Positions 35,064 to 45,593 are shown, counted from the stretch's first letter. The stretch: 64,000 nt of DNA from Anaerolineae bacterium (GCA_011176685.1 DUED01000037.1:85061-149060), one strand, 5' to 3'. The notes: a model not told the origin generated them from the sequence alone. Translations and numbers: made by a program.

Positions 35064-36221
35064 ATGAGAGTAAAAATGGTTAATTATATTTTAATCACCT
35101 TGATTCAATTTTTTCTATTTAGCTCTTGTATTCCGGGAATCAACATTCAGCCAGAAAAAATTGATCAGCAAAGTCCAACGGTAGTCTCAGCGCCACCACT
35201 TCTCAACTTGGATACAATGGAGAATGAGGACCTGCTCGTGGCTCTTTATGAGCATATCAACCCGGGTGTGGTTGCAATCCAGATTTATACCCAGGCTGGT
35301 GGAAGCGGGCAGGGCTCTGGTTTTGTTTATGATACTGAGGGACATATTATTACAAACTTCCATGTAGTTGAAAGTGCAGATAAGATTGAAGTGGGTTTTC
35401 CATCCGGCTTGCGCGTGGAAGGGCAAGTAATTGGTACAGATTTAGACTCAGATATTGTGGTGGTGAAAGTAGATGCTCCTGAGGAAGAGCTGCACCCCCT
35501 GCCATTGGGCAGCTCCTCGAACCTTAAAGTTGGGCAAACAGTGATTGCAATTGGCAATCCTTTTGGTTTCTCTGGCACGATGACGACCGGCATTGTTTCT
35601 GCACGCGGTAGAACTATGGAATCAATGCGCATGGCACCCGGGGGCGGATTTTTCACTGCGGCGGATCTCATTCAAACAGATGCGGCCATTAATCCGGGCA
35701 ACTCAGGCGGACCGCTTTTAAACCTTAAAGGTGAGGTTGTTGGTATCAACCGTGCTATTCGTACGGATAACGGCGGTGTTTTAACCGCACCTGTTAATTC
35801 CGGTATCGGCTTTGCTGTACCGGTTGATATCGTCAAAAAGGTTGTACCTTACCTTATCAGGGATGGTAGTTACGACTATCCTTATCTGGGTATTGTCAGT
35901 CGTGATGAACTTTCCTTGGCAGAAATGGCAGCGTTAGGACTTTCGCCAGATATATTGGGTGCATATATCTTAGATATATCACCGGGAGGACCTGCCGAGG
36001 AATCAGGTTTGAAAGGCGGAACGGGAGAGACTGAGTTTGAAGGGTTGCTGGCTGGCGGTGATTTCATTGTAGCGCTGGAGGGGCGACCCATCCATAATTT
36101 CAGCGAGTTGTTGAGTTATTTGGTGGCGTATACTACACCAGGCGATACCATCACAATCACTGTTTTGCGCGACGGCAAGCAAATGGATTTTCAAGTGACT
36201 CTGGCGAAAAGGCCAGATTAA
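35064..36221 (+). CDS. HtrA/DegP-type serine protease lipoprotein with PDZ domain
   Basis: 385 aa. The signal peptide ends in a lipobox (LFSSC, Cys22), so it should be anchored on the outer face. The S1C protease domain has the triad His100 (ITNFHVVE), Asp130 (LDSDIVVVK) and Ser214 (NPGNSGGPLLN). A PDZ domain follows (about 285-380: GAYILDISPGGPAEESGL, ...GGDFIVALEGRPIHNFSELLSYL). The family degrades or refolds misfolded envelope proteins. AGGAG precedes the ATG; it is co-directional with the DnaJ gene and closed by a strong terminator. Confidence 0.94.
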   Translation: MRVKMVNYILITLIQFFLFSSCIPGINIQPEKIDQQSPTVVSAPPLLNLDTMENEDLLVALYEHINPGVVAIQIYTQAGGSGQGSGFVYDTEGHIITNFHVVESADKIEVGFPSGLRVEGQVIGTDLDSDIVVVKVDAPEEELHPLPLGSSSNLKVGQTVIAIGNPFGFSGTMTTGIVSARGRTMESMRMAPGGGFFTAADLIQTDAAINPGNSGGPLLNLKGEVVGINRAIRTDNGGVLTAPVNSGIGFAVPVDIVKKVVPYLIRDGSYDYPYLGIVSRDELSLAEMAALGLSPDILGAYILDISPGGPAEESGLKGGTGETEFEGLLAGGDFIVALEGRPIHNFSELLSYLVAYTTPGDTITITVLRDGKQMDFQVTLAKRPD

Positions 36222-36235
36222 CAGGTTAATATTAA

Positions 36236-36266
36236 AGAGCTCCCAAATTCAGGGAGCTCTGTTTTT
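36236..36266 (+). terminator. Terminator after the HtrA-like gene
   Basis: A perfect 9-bp stem AGAGCTCCC/GGGAGCTCT with a 7-base loop and GTTTTTG downstream, between convergent genes. Confidence 0.92.
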
Positions 36267-36281
36267 GTTGGTGTAAGATAA

Positions 36282-36905
36282 TTAATCAGTAATCTCAAGG
36301 TTGTTCGCTAGCAGTAAAAGATCATTAAATAGCAGCTCCAGCTCATTCAATGCTTTTTGGAGGTCTTTTGGAACAGCTTTCTTAACCTCATCCATTCGCG
36401 ATTTCAGATCAACCGTGATGCCAGGAAAAGATGATATATCCAATGTGTCAATGTCTCTATCGATATAATCCAATGCTTGTGAAAGACGGGTCTGATCGTT
36501 CTCTAGCAAGGCGATGCGAGCTATATTCACATTATTCTGGATTTTGAAAATGTCCACTAATGTCACAGCTACCTGATGTTTTTCTTCCATTGTGCTGTAG
36601 TCTGTTTGTAATTGCGAGTAATCTGCTTCTACCTGCTGTAGGCGCTTAAGCTCTGTGTCCACCTCACTGAACGCATTTGATTTGGGCATGTAGAAAGCGA
36701 TATAAACAACCGCCATACCAATAACAAGAAAAACGGCTGCAACTACCGCTGTCTTCAAAAAGCGGCTGAAAGCAGTCTGCTTCTTGATCTCTGGGATGCT
36801 TTTTAATTCCACTTTTCTTACCTTCCCGGTTGTTTTTTGTTTAGCTTTCGATTCGACAACAATAGGTTTTTCACCTGTGGCTTTTTTTTGTCCTTTATTG
36901 TTCAT
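36282..36905 (-). CDS. Single-pass membrane protein with coiled coil, unknown function
   Basis: 207 aa. A Lys-rich cytoplasmic N-terminus (about 45 residues) leads into one membrane helix (TAVVAAVFLVIGMAVVYIAFYM, about 52-73). The rest is helical and predicted coiled coil (SEVDTELKRLQQVEADYSQLQTDYSTMEEKHQ, then repeated Leu/Asp/Lys helices). No domain is recognised. It is convergent with the HtrA-like gene and divergent from murJ. Confidence 0.7.
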   Translation of the reverse strand: MNNKGQKKATGEKPIVVESKAKQKTTGKVRKVELKSIPEIKKQTAFSRFLKTAVVAAVFLVIGMAVVYIAFYMPKSNAFSEVDTELKRLQQVEADYSQLQTDYSTMEEKHQVAVTLVDIFKIQNNVNIARIALLENDQTRLSQALDYIDRDIDTLDISSFPGITVDLKSRMDEVKKAVPKDLQKALNELELLFNDLLLLANNLEITD

Positions 36906-37039
36906 GAACTCTCCTTAAAATTAGCCTGTTTTAAGTATTATATTACAATTTAGTCAATTGGAGAGTCTAGATTTCCTTTTTCATTCACTGTTTTCTCTAA
37001 TCACTTTAGTTATGTTTATAAGCAAGTATAATCACGGGG

Positions 37040-38632
37040 ATGTCATCTCAAACGGAAACATCAAATCCAGCCAATCGTCAGATTGCACGCGCAGCCGGCA
37101 TCGTTATGGCGGCTTTCATCTTGAGTAATCTTGTGGGTCTCCTCGCAAAAACGATGACCGCGCACGCTTTTGGTACTGGTGCGGAAAGCGAAGCTTTTTT
37201 TGCGGCTAACCGCTTTTCAGAGGTTCTTTTTAATCTTGTGGCGGGTGGGGCACTGGGATCCGCATTTATTCCTACTTTCACTGGTCTCCTGGTGCAAAAA
37301 GATCGCCAGCGAGCATGGCAGTTGGCTTCTGCGGTTGCCAATCTGTTAGTGATTGTGCTTGTAGCCTTTAGCCTGCTAACAATTTTATTTTCTCGACAGG
37401 TTGTGCATTATATTTTAGCGCCCGGATTTTCACACGTTGATCCAGCCAAAGAAGCCCTTGCAGCAGAATTACTGCGCATTCAAATTCCATCGGCAGTGAT
37501 TTTTGGTTTAAGCGGGTTGGTGATGGGTATTTTGAATGCTCATCAGCGCTTTCTTTTGCCAGCGATTGCTCCTGCCATGTATCAGATTGGCTGGGTCGCA
37601 GGTGTCCTGGTGCTATCGCCCCGATTGGGCGTGCAAGGTCTCTCTATAGGGATTCTAATGGGCTCCTGCTTTCATCTGCTAGTGCAGATTCCTCAACTCC
37701 TTAAATTGCCGCAAGCAAGTTATAAGCTAATTATTGGGTTGAACTTGCCGTCTGTGCATGAGGTGATGCGGTTGATGGCGCCGCGGCTGCTGGGTGTTGC
37801 TGTTGTGCAGTTGAATTTCTTGCTCAACACTCATCTTGCATCGTTGCAGTCTGAGGGTTCGGTTACCGCTATCAGCTTGGCTTTCCCATTAATGATTATG
37901 CCGCAGGCTGTAATTGCCCAATCCATGGCTATTGCCGCGCTGCCTACATTCTCTGCTCAAGTTGCACGCAATAAGTTTGATGAAATGCGTTCATCACTGG
38001 CAGCCACATTGCGAGGTATTCTTCTACTTTCTATACCATCCTCGGTTGGGCTGATATTGCTGCGCAAGCCAATTGTAGCTTTACTGTACCAAGGAGGTAG
38101 ATTCTGCAGTGAATCTACTGATTTGGTGGCATGGGCGCTTCTATGGTATGCTGTGGGCTTGGTGGGACACTGCATTGTGGAGATTATCAGTCGTGCATTT
38201 TATGCCTTGCACGATACCAAAACACCCGTTTTCATCGGTGTGGGAGCGATGAGTTTGAATTTGGTGTTAAGCATTTTATTCAGTGCCTGGTTTGAAAGAC
38301 TCGGCTGGATGCCGCATGGCGGATTAGCACTAGCGAATTCATTGGCAACCTCGCTGGAGGGCGGCGTGCTGGTATTTATCATGCATAGGCGGTTGAAAGG
38401 TATGTATGGACATAATATTCTGCGTAGTGCTTTCAAGGCCTTGCTGGCTGCTTCTGGATTGGGGATTGCAATCTGGTTTTGGATTGAAAAAATGCAGGCA
38501 ATTGCAAATTGGCAATTAGTTATTGGTGGTATTTTTCTTGGTGTAGTTGTTTATAGCTTGCTGCTTGTTGCCACTGGTATTGCTGAAGTAGGTATAGTAA
38601 TAAGTTGGTTAAGAAAATATTTCAACCGATAA
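37040..38632 (+). CDS. murJ: Lipid II flippase MurJ
   Basis: 530 aa, the usual length. Polytopic MATE/MVF-fold protein: AAGIVMAAFILSNLVGLLAKTMTAHAFGTGAESEAFFAANRFSEVLFNLVAGGALGSAFIP is the characteristic N-terminus, followed by about 13 further hydrophobic segments including SIGILMGSCFHLLVQ and FYALHDTKTPVFIGVGAMSLNLVLSI. It flips the peptidoglycan precursor to the outer face of the membrane. Only a weak ribosome site is seen before the ATG. Confidence 0.93.
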   Translation: MSSQTETSNPANRQIARAAGIVMAAFILSNLVGLLAKTMTAHAFGTGAESEAFFAANRFSEVLFNLVAGGALGSAFIPTFTGLLVQKDRQRAWQLASAVANLLVIVLVAFSLLTILFSRQVVHYILAPGFSHVDPAKEALAAELLRIQIPSAVIFGLSGLVMGILNAHQRFLLPAIAPAMYQIGWVAGVLVLSPRLGVQGLSIGILMGSCFHLLVQIPQLLKLPQASYKLIIGLNLPSVHEVMRLMAPRLLGVAVVQLNFLLNTHLASLQSEGSVTAISLAFPLMIMPQAVIAQSMAIAALPTFSAQVARNKFDEMRSSLAATLRGILLLSIPSSVGLILLRKPIVALLYQGGRFCSESTDLVAWALLWYAVGLVGHCIVEIISRAFYALHDTKTPVFIGVGAMSLNLVLSILFSAWFERLGWMPHGGLALANSLATSLEGGVLVFIMHRRLKGMYGHNILRSAFKALLAASGLGIAIWFWIEKMQAIANWQLVIGGIFLGVVVYSLLLVATGIAEVGIVISWLRKYFNR

Positions 38633-38665
38633 ATTCTTGAATACTAATTATTTAAAGGAAATGGA

Positions 38666-39289
38666 ATGAAAAGTTTCATTCGAAAATCCGAGAGAACGGA
38701 TGCAATGCAAGCCGTTAAACTGCTATTGATGACCATGGGAGATTTTGGTATTTGTCTTCTGGGTTTTGGGAATAAACATAAAACGCAAAGTGTCGCTAGA
38801 CAATTTTTTCTATATGATGGAAACCGATTTAGTTTTAGATTTGCGGATATTTTATTAGTTGACAGCAATATCGCAGGTCTACTGCTATCGTTTCCGGGGG
38901 AAGCGATGATAAAACTGGAAATGTACACCTTTTTTCAGCTATGGCGTGTTTACAAAAAGATGGAAGCTTTCAAATTTATTTGGCGGATTTTACCGCTAGT
39001 GAATTATAAGGAAGCAGAAAAAGATGAGTATTATATTGCTCACCTAGCAGTTAACCCTTCCTATCGCCGACGTGGCATAGGCAAGCAGCTTTTAGAACAT
39101 GCGGAAGTAAAAGCGAAAGAGAGAGGTATGCACAAGTGCTCATTGAGTGTGGACGTGGATAACACTGCGGCGATAAAACTGTATAGTAAATGTGGCTATG
39201 AAATTGTTTCTAAGTACAATCGGGCAAATTTAATGGATAGATTCAACACACGTGGAAAATACCGCATGGTGAAATGTTTAAAGTTTTAA
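38666..39289 (+). CDS. GNAT-family acetyltransferase
   Basis: 207 aa. The C-terminal GNAT core has the acetyl-CoA loop VNPSYRRRGIGKQLLEHAEVKAKERGMHKCSLSVDVDNTAAIKLYSKCGYEIVSKY. The N-terminal half (DAMQAVKLLLMTMGDFGICLLGFGNKHKTQSVARQFFLYDGNRFSF) matches GNATs with a long N-terminal part of unknown substrate. AGGAAATGGA precedes the ATG. It lies between murJ and the SagB-like gene on the same strand. Confidence 0.85.
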   Translation: MKSFIRKSERTDAMQAVKLLLMTMGDFGICLLGFGNKHKTQSVARQFFLYDGNRFSFRFADILLVDSNIAGLLLSFPGEAMIKLEMYTFFQLWRVYKKMEAFKFIWRILPLVNYKEAEKDEYYIAHLAVNPSYRRRGIGKQLLEHAEVKAKERGMHKCSLSVDVDNTAAIKLYSKCGYEIVSKYNRANLMDRFNTRGKYRMVKCLKF

Positions 39290-39315
39290 AGTAATTAAAC
39301 AGGAGGTATTACAAA

Positions 39316-40047
39316 ATGGGTATTGGTCAGGATTTCATGGAAAGAACAAAATATCAAAATTTACCTGAGTCCCCCCAACGCAAAGGGTTCCCTCAGCCGT
39401 CATTAGAACTGTCTTGTGCATCCAATGTAGAATTAATTGATCTGCCTGATCCAAAAGAAGTGGCACTTCCAAAATTAGACCTTGCGGATTTAATAGAACG
39501 CAGGAAAACTTTACGCAATTACGCTGACAAATCCTTATCACTGGAAGAGCTCTCATTTTTATTATGGACTACGCAGGGAGTCAAGATGGTTACAGACAGA
39601 CCAGTGGTCAAACGCACCGTGCCGTCCGCTGGCTCTCGGCATGCATTTGAGACTTATTTGCTTGTGAACAAGGTCAAAGGGCTGGACCCCGGGCTATATC
39701 GTTATGTGTCTTTACAGCATAAACTTTTTAGTATAAAAATTAAAGCAGATATTGCCAAAAGGTTAGCTGCTGCCTGCCTGAACCAGAGTCACGTATATAA
39801 CAGCGCAGTAACCTTCATTTGGGTGGCAGTACCGGCTCGCATGACTTGGAGATACAGTGAACGCGGCTACCGCTATATTCACCTGGATGCTGGACATGTT
39901 TGTCAGAACCTTTACCTGGCGGCGGAAGCAATTAAGTGCGGGGTCTGTGCGATTGCTGCCTTTGATGATGATGCCGTGAACAAAACTCTCAACCTGGACG
40001 GTGAGAAGATGTTTGTGATTTATCTGGCGTCCTTGGGAAAGCGCTGA
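39316..40047 (+). CDS. SagB/ThcOx-family nitroreductase-like protein
   Basis: 243 aa with the nitroreductase fold. RRKTLRNYADKSLSLEELSFLLWTTQGVK (FMN contact Arg and the family start), RTVPSAGSRHAFETYLLV with the SAG motif, DAGHVCQNLYLAAEAIKCGVCAIAAFDDDAVNKTLNLDGEKMFVIYLASLGK. Members bind FMN; some act in azoline-peptide oxidation (SagB), others in unrelated reductions. No thiazole/cyclodehydratase gene is near, so a stand-alone reductase is likely. AGGAGG precedes the ATG. Confidence 0.85.
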   Translation: MGIGQDFMERTKYQNLPESPQRKGFPQPSLELSCASNVELIDLPDPKEVALPKLDLADLIERRKTLRNYADKSLSLEELSFLLWTTQGVKMVTDRPVVKRTVPSAGSRHAFETYLLVNKVKGLDPGLYRYVSLQHKLFSIKIKADIAKRLAAACLNQSHVYNSAVTFIWVAVPARMTWRYSERGYRYIHLDAGHVCQNLYLAAEAIKCGVCAIAAFDDDAVNKTLNLDGEKMFVIYLASLGKR

Positions 40048-40195
40048 GGTTATTTGGGGAAACACATTAATACATAAGCTTAAAATATCATCTGTTTTAA
40101 GATGGCAAGAATGCTCATTTAGCATCCACATGCTATAATGACTTAAATTAATCCCGTTGTTAGGTTGAAATTATTCACACAAGGTACAGCGATTG

Positions 40196-43100
40196 ATGTC
40201 CTTTGTCCATCTTCATGTTCACACTCATTTTTCTTTATTGGATGGCTTTTGTTCTATTAAAAAATTAGTGAACCGGACAAAGGAACTTGGCATGCCAGCG
40301 ATTGCCATAACAGATCATGGCACCATGTATGGTGTGATTGAATTTTATAACACTGCCAGGGATGCTGGCATTAATCCCATCGTTGGGCTAGAAGGGTATA
40401 TTGCAGCGCGCGGAATGCACGACAAAAAGCCGCAGATCGACAAATATTCCTCACATGTGGTTTTGCTGGCAGAAAATAACATCGGTTATCAAAACCTGCT
40501 GAAAATTGCTAGTGCATCTCAACTGGAAGGTTTTTATTATCATCCACGTATTGATCACGATTTTTTAGCGGAACATTCTGAAGGGTTGATATGTACAACC
40601 GCTTGTCTGAAAGGAGAGATTCCGGGGAAAATACTCCGAAGTGGATTAGATGCCGCTGCCTCAGCGTTGGAATGGTATTTGGATGTCTTTGGGCGTGATC
40701 GTTTTTTCCTTGAATTACAACGGCATGATATTCCAGAACTGGATCAGGTCAATAAAGGATTGTTAACGCTTGGAAAGCGGTACGATATGTGCTTTATTGC
40801 AACAAATGATGTTCATTATGTTGACCGCGAGGATGCTCGCTTGCAAGATATCCTGCTAGCCATACAAACCGGGGCAGTACTGACTGATCCTAATCGTATG
40901 AAAATGAATGGCGATACTTACTATCTGCGCTCTCCACAGGAAATGGCAGAATTATTTGCTGATGTCCCTGAAGCCATTACCAACACATTGAAAATCGCAG
41001 AGCGTTGCCAGGTTAATCTTGAGCCGACGGGGTATCACCTACCGCAGTTTGAAGTACCCGATGGCTATACTCCGGAATCATTCTTGCGTGAATTGTGTGA
41101 ACAGGGATTGCAAAAGCGGTACAGTGAGCATGCAACCGACCAAGTCGTGCGCCAGCGCTTGGATTATGAATTGGATATTATCCATAAGATGGGGTTTGAT
41201 CCCTATTTCATAATTGTGTGGGATTTATGTCGCTTTGCACGGGAAAATAAGATCTGGTATGAAGCGCGTGGCTCAGCAGCCGGCTCGATCGTCGCTTATG
41301 TTCTCGGTATCACACTGGTGGAGCCGCTGCGCCATGGTTTGATCTTTGAGCGCTTTCTAAATCCAGACCGTGTAAATATGCCTGATATTGATCTGGATTT
41401 CCAGGACGACAAACGCGCGACCGTCATGGAGTATTGTGCGCAAAAATATGGTCACGATCATGTCGCTCAAATCATTACTTTCGGTACGTTAGGCGCCCGT
41501 GCTGCTATTCGAGATGTGGGGCGGGTGATGGATATTCCACTGAATGAGGTGGATCGGGTTGCTAAATTAATTCCAAATATTCCCGGTAGACCAGTGCATA
41601 TTCGAGAAGCTCTTGAGCAAGTTCCTGAACTAAGTGAATTGCACGATAATATTCCTTATCTACATGAATTAATTGATACAGCTGCTGAAATGGAAGGTGT
41701 AGCGCGCAATGCCGGCACACATGCTGCAGGTGTAATTATTTCTGACAAGCCACTGGTTGAGTATGTACCCCTCCATAGGCCCACTAATGAATCTGCGGAC
41801 AGCCCTATCAAAACTATGACCCAGTTCGAGATGTCTATCCTAGATCATCTCGGATTGTTAAAGGTAGATTTTTTAGGATTGTCTACACTGACAGTTATGT
41901 CCAGGGCTTGTGCTTTGATAGAAAAGCGTCATGGGGTTTATCTGAACCTCGACAATATCCCCCTTAATGACCAGGAGACTTTTGAGTTCCTGGGTAAAGG
42001 GCACACTGCAGGTGTGTTTCAGCTGGAAGGTGGAGGCATGACTCGCTACCTGACTCAGATGAAACCAAAAAACCTAGATAATATCATTGCTATGGTAGCG
42101 CTCTACCGACCAGGTCCAATGGAGTCTATCCCCAGATATATAGCGCGTATGCACGGTAAAGAAAAACCTGAATACAATCATCCATTGCTGGAACCAATTT
42201 TCAAAGAGACCTATGGCATACCGATTTATCAGGAACAGATTATGTCAGCTGCTATGCAGCTGGCTGGTTACACTGCTTCTGAGGCAGACAGCCTGCGCAA
42301 GGCAATTGCTAAAAAAATACCTGAAGGGTTGAAGAAACACCAAAAAAAATTTATTAAGGGTGCTATTAAGCAGGGTATAGAGCGAAAAACAGCAGAGAAA
42401 ATTTTTGAAGGATGGAAAAATTTTGCCCACTATGGTTTCAATAAAAGTCATGCTGCCGATTATGGCATGATTGCTGTACAAACAGCTTACTTGAAAACCC
42501 ACTTCACTATTGAATACATGACTGCTTCACTTTCTGCTTATATGGGTGAGACCGATAAAGTTGCTTTATACATTTCTGATTGCAGTGCATTGAATATTGA
42601 AGTGCTGCCGCCAGATGTCAATAAGAGCGAATGGGATTTCATTATTGAAGATTATCTTGATGGCCGTTCCGCTATTCGCTATGGATTAGGAGCTGTGAAG
42701 AATGTGGGACAGCATCCGGTACAAATAATTGTCGATGCCAGGGATAATGAACCCTTCAAAGATGTGAATGATTTTGTGCGTCGCGTTGACCTTAGAAAAG
42801 TTGGGAAACGTACACTTGAATGTCTAATTCGTGTGGGTGCGCTGGATGCTTTAGGTGAACGCCGTGCACTCCTGCTGGTGCTAGACCAATTAGCAGCGAT
42901 TAGCGAGAGCCACTTCCGCGCAAAAGAAGAAGGCCAGCTCACCTTTTTTAGTGCAGTGGGAGGATTGGAAGAAGAAATTACCCTTCCAAAAAACGTTTCC
43001 CTCGACCCTCGCGAGAAATTGGATTGGGAAAGGGAATTATTAGGTCTGTATCTATCCGATCATCCGCTCAACCCATATATGCCAGTTTTGAAAGCCAGGA

Positions 43101-44032
43101 TCTCTCACTATACCGGTCAACTGAAAGAAGCCAAGCACCAACAGACCGTTCTGGTTGGCGGGATGATCACAAAATTTCGCCGTCACACTACTCGCAGTGG
43201 AAACCCTATGGCATTTGCTACTCTTGAGGATGTTCAAGGTAATGTGGAGTTAGTATTATTCCCGCGTGTTTGGAAAAAAGTGGAGGCCCTGATTAGGATT
43301 GATGAGCTAGTGTTCATTAAAGGCAAATTAGATTGTGAGAATAGAGAACCAAAAATCCTCGTAAATGATGTCCAGCCCGTAATTCTTGAACACAAAAAAG
43401 AAGTGAACACGATCATGCCTAATGCACATGACAGTGAAGTGCCGATCGATATGAGTCCTTTTACAGAGGAACTATCACCAGCCGATGAGAGAGACCTTGC
43501 AGATATCCCTGAGCCAAAATATTCTCCCAGCAATGTAATGGGTTGGGGGGTGGCGGAAGCAAAACCGGAACAGAAAACCAGCAAATCAGCATCTATCAAT
43601 GCGACTGCACAAGACAGCGGTGAACCGCGAAATAATTTGGAGGAATTTCAGCAAGTTCAAGTGAATTTGAATGAACAGGCGCCAGTCGCTACAGATGTCT
43701 TGCGGACACCAGTTGCGATAACCGCCATTCCCTTTATTGTTCCCCCTGTGATGGTGAAGGAAAGTAAAAAGCAAAAGGATGAACAAGCGCGCATCATAAC
43801 GATTTCATTGTATTCCACTGGAGACAAAGACCGCGATATCAGACGTTTACGCCAAATTTATGGGCTTCTGCGTTCTGTACCTGGAAAAGACCGATTTTCC
43901 TTTGTTTGCTTTGAGCATGGACAACATTATGTGCTGGATTTTCCTAATGATTCAATTGGGATCAATGAAATTATAATTGATCGTGTTATCGCTTTGGTGG
44001 GGCAAGAGAATTATCAGATAGAAGAATTATAA
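40196..44032 (+). CDS. dnaE: DNA polymerase III alpha subunit (DnaE)
   Basis: 1278 aa. The N-terminal PHP domain is present (FVHLHVHTHFSLLDGFCSIKKL, ITDHGTMYGVIEFY). The catalytic part shows PDIDLDFQDDKRATVMEYC with the Asp pair, then QIITFGTLGARAAIRDVGRV and the second Asp in KVDFLGLSTL; GHTAGVFQLEGGGMTRYL, ALYRPGPMESIPRYIARMHGKE and WKNFAHYGFNKSHAADYGMI follow. The C-terminus has the OB fold (QTVLVGGMITKFRRHTTRSGNPMAFATLEDVQG) and about 230 further residues with a low-complexity linker. The ATG at 40196 is preferred over the TTG three bases earlier; AAGG lies upstream. Confidence 0.97.
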   Translation: MSFVHLHVHTHFSLLDGFCSIKKLVNRTKELGMPAIAITDHGTMYGVIEFYNTARDAGINPIVGLEGYIAARGMHDKKPQIDKYSSHVVLLAENNIGYQNLLKIASASQLEGFYYHPRIDHDFLAEHSEGLICTTACLKGEIPGKILRSGLDAAASALEWYLDVFGRDRFFLELQRHDIPELDQVNKGLLTLGKRYDMCFIATNDVHYVDREDARLQDILLAIQTGAVLTDPNRMKMNGDTYYLRSPQEMAELFADVPEAITNTLKIAERCQVNLEPTGYHLPQFEVPDGYTPESFLRELCEQGLQKRYSEHATDQVVRQRLDYELDIIHKMGFDPYFIIVWDLCRFARENKIWYEARGSAAGSIVAYVLGITLVEPLRHGLIFERFLNPDRVNMPDIDLDFQDDKRATVMEYCAQKYGHDHVAQIITFGTLGARAAIRDVGRVMDIPLNEVDRVAKLIPNIPGRPVHIREALEQVPELSELHDNIPYLHELIDTAAEMEGVARNAGTHAAGVIISDKPLVEYVPLHRPTNESADSPIKTMTQFEMSILDHLGLLKVDFLGLSTLTVMSRACALIEKRHGVYLNLDNIPLNDQETFEFLGKGHTAGVFQLEGGGMTRYLTQMKPKNLDNIIAMVALYRPGPMESIPRYIARMHGKEKPEYNHPLLEPIFKETYGIPIYQEQIMSAAMQLAGYTASEADSLRKAIAKKIPEGLKKHQKKFIKGAIKQGIERKTAEKIFEGWKNFAHYGFNKSHAADYGMIAVQTAYLKTHFTIEYMTASLSAYMGETDKVALYISDCSALNIEVLPPDVNKSEWDFIIEDYLDGRSAIRYGLGAVKNVGQHPVQIIVDARDNEPFKDVNDFVRRVDLRKVGKRTLECLIRVGALDALGERRALLLVLDQLAAISESHFRAKEEGQLTFFSAVGGLEEEITLPKNVSLDPREKLDWERELLGLYLSDHPLNPYMPVLKARISHYTGQLKEAKHQQTVLVGGMITKFRRHTTRSGNPMAFATLEDVQGNVELVLFPRVWKKVEALIRIDELVFIKGKLDCENREPKILVNDVQPVILEHKKEVNTIMPNAHDSEVPIDMSPFTEELSPADERDLADIPEPKYSPSNVMGWGVAEAKPEQKTSKSASINATAQDSGEPRNNLEEFQQVQVNLNEQAPVATDVLRTPVAITAIPFIVPPVMVKESKKQKDEQARIITISLYSTGDKDRDIRRLRQIYGLLRSVPGKDRFSFVCFEHGQHYVLDFPNDSIGINEIIIDRVIALVGQENYQIEEL

Positions 44033-44051
44033 AAAGCTTCTTTGCTAGTTG

Positions 44052-45593
44052 TTACTTGTTCAATTCCTGCTTTTCATCATCTCTTTCGCGTAAGTGCGGG
44101 AAAAGAATAACTTCGCGAATTGAGTGCTTGTCTGTTAGCAGCATAACCAGTCGATCAACCCCCATGCCAAAGCCCCCATTGGGCGGCATACCGTAGGACA
44201 TTGCTTGAATATAATCCTTATCCATAGGGTGCCGCTCTTCGTCATTGGCTGCATAGGCCTTGCCCATTTCTAGAAAACGTTTTTCCTGTTCAAGCGGGTC
44301 GTTCAGCTCTGTAAAAGCATTGCATATTTCCATACCGCCCACGAAACCCTCAAAGCGTTCTACTACCTGGGGGTTGTTGGGCTTGTTTTTTGCCAGCGGC
44401 GATACGTCAATGGGGAAATCATAAATGAACGTGGGCTGAATGGAGCTCGGTTCCAGAAAATCACCTATCAGGCTGTCAATTAATTTCCCGCGGGATGAGT
44501 CTTTTTTAGGTTTTAGGCCAGCGTTTTTCATCGCATTGAAAAGCGAGCGCCTATCTTTGTGCTCTCTAATGTCAATGCCGTTTTTATCCAGAATGCCCTG
44601 CCACAGCTCTACTCGTTTCCATGGTGGGTTCATGTTAATTTCTTGCTCATTGAAGGTGAAAGTGCGCTTTCCTAACACCTCATCACAGACATATGCCAGC
44701 ATTTCCTCAGTTAGCTCCATAATCTTGAGGTAATCCGTGTAAGCCATATAGAATTCCAGTTGTGTAAATTCTGGATTGTGCTTAAAGGAAACGCCCTCGT
44801 TGCGGAAATCGCGCCCAATTTCATAAACACGGTCAAATCCGCCGACCAGCAAGCGCTTGAGATATAGCTCAAAAGAAATTCGTAAATATAGATCTTGGTG
44901 AAGCTGATTATGATGGGTCGTGAAGGGTTGGGCTGCTGCACCGCCATAAAGAGGTTGCAGGATAGGTGTTTCGACCTCAAGGAAACCGCGTGAATCCAGA
45001 AAGCGCTGCAGCGCGCGCACAACTGCTGTTCGTGTACGGAAAACCTGGCGCACTTCTGGATTGACTGCCAAATCGGCATAGCGCTGACGGAAGCGGATCT
45101 CGGGGTCGCTGAGCAAAGTGTGGCGTACGACCTTGCCATCCACAATCTCATCCTTTGCTGCTGGAAGAGGAGTGACGGCTTTTGCCAGCATTTTGTAGTC
45201 CTTTGCCAGCAGAGTGATTTCCCCAGTGCGAGAACGCATGAGTTCCCCTTTGGCTTGAATGAAGTCGCCCAGGTCAAAGAGGTCAACGAATTGCCGCAGA
45301 GATTCTTTTCCCAGCTCGTTTACCCTCAGCATCAGTTGAATTCTGCCGCTACTGTCCTCAACATGTGCAAAGACAAGCTTGCCCAATGTGCGCCTGGAAC
45401 GCAAACGACCGGCAATCGTGACTTTGGGTTGTTCTTTTTCCTTTTTTTCTTCAGATTCATGCGTTCTGAATAATTCCAGCGCTGCTTCAATACTGTGAGT
45501 AACATTGACACGCAGCGGGTATGGTTCCGTCCCCTCTTTACGCATGCGTTTGATCTTCTCAATACGGATTTTCTCTAAATCACTGATTTCCAT
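44052..45593 (-). CDS. lysS: Lysyl-tRNA synthetase (class II)
   Basis: 513 aa. N-terminal OB-fold anticodon-binding domain (TIAGRLRSRRTLGKLVFAHVEDSSGRIQLMLR). Class II motifs: motif 1 around FLDSRGFLEVETPILQP, motif 2 FELYLKRLLVGGFDRVYEIGRDFRNEGVSFKHNPEFTQLEFYMAY, motif 3 GMPPNGGFGMGVDRLVMLL. A 24-base spacer separates it from dnaE, which converges on it. A terminator from greA lies just upstream. Confidence 0.97.
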   Translation of the reverse strand: MEISDLEKIRIEKIKRMRKEGTEPYPLRVNVTHSIEAALELFRTHESEEKKEKEQPKVTIAGRLRSRRTLGKLVFAHVEDSSGRIQLMLRVNELGKESLRQFVDLFDLGDFIQAKGELMRSRTGEITLLAKDYKMLAKAVTPLPAAKDEIVDGKVVRHTLLSDPEIRFRQRYADLAVNPEVRQVFRTRTAVVRALQRFLDSRGFLEVETPILQPLYGGAAAQPFTTHHNQLHQDLYLRISFELYLKRLLVGGFDRVYEIGRDFRNEGVSFKHNPEFTQLEFYMAYTDYLKIMELTEEMLAYVCDEVLGKRTFTFNEQEINMNPPWKRVELWQGILDKNGIDIREHKDRRSLFNAMKNAGLKPKKDSSRGKLIDSLIGDFLEPSSIQPTFIYDFPIDVSPLAKNKPNNPQVVERFEGFVGGMEICNAFTELNDPLEQEKRFLEMGKAYAANDEERHPMDKDYIQAMSYGMPPNGGFGMGVDRLVMLLTDKHSIREVILFPHLRERDDEKQELNK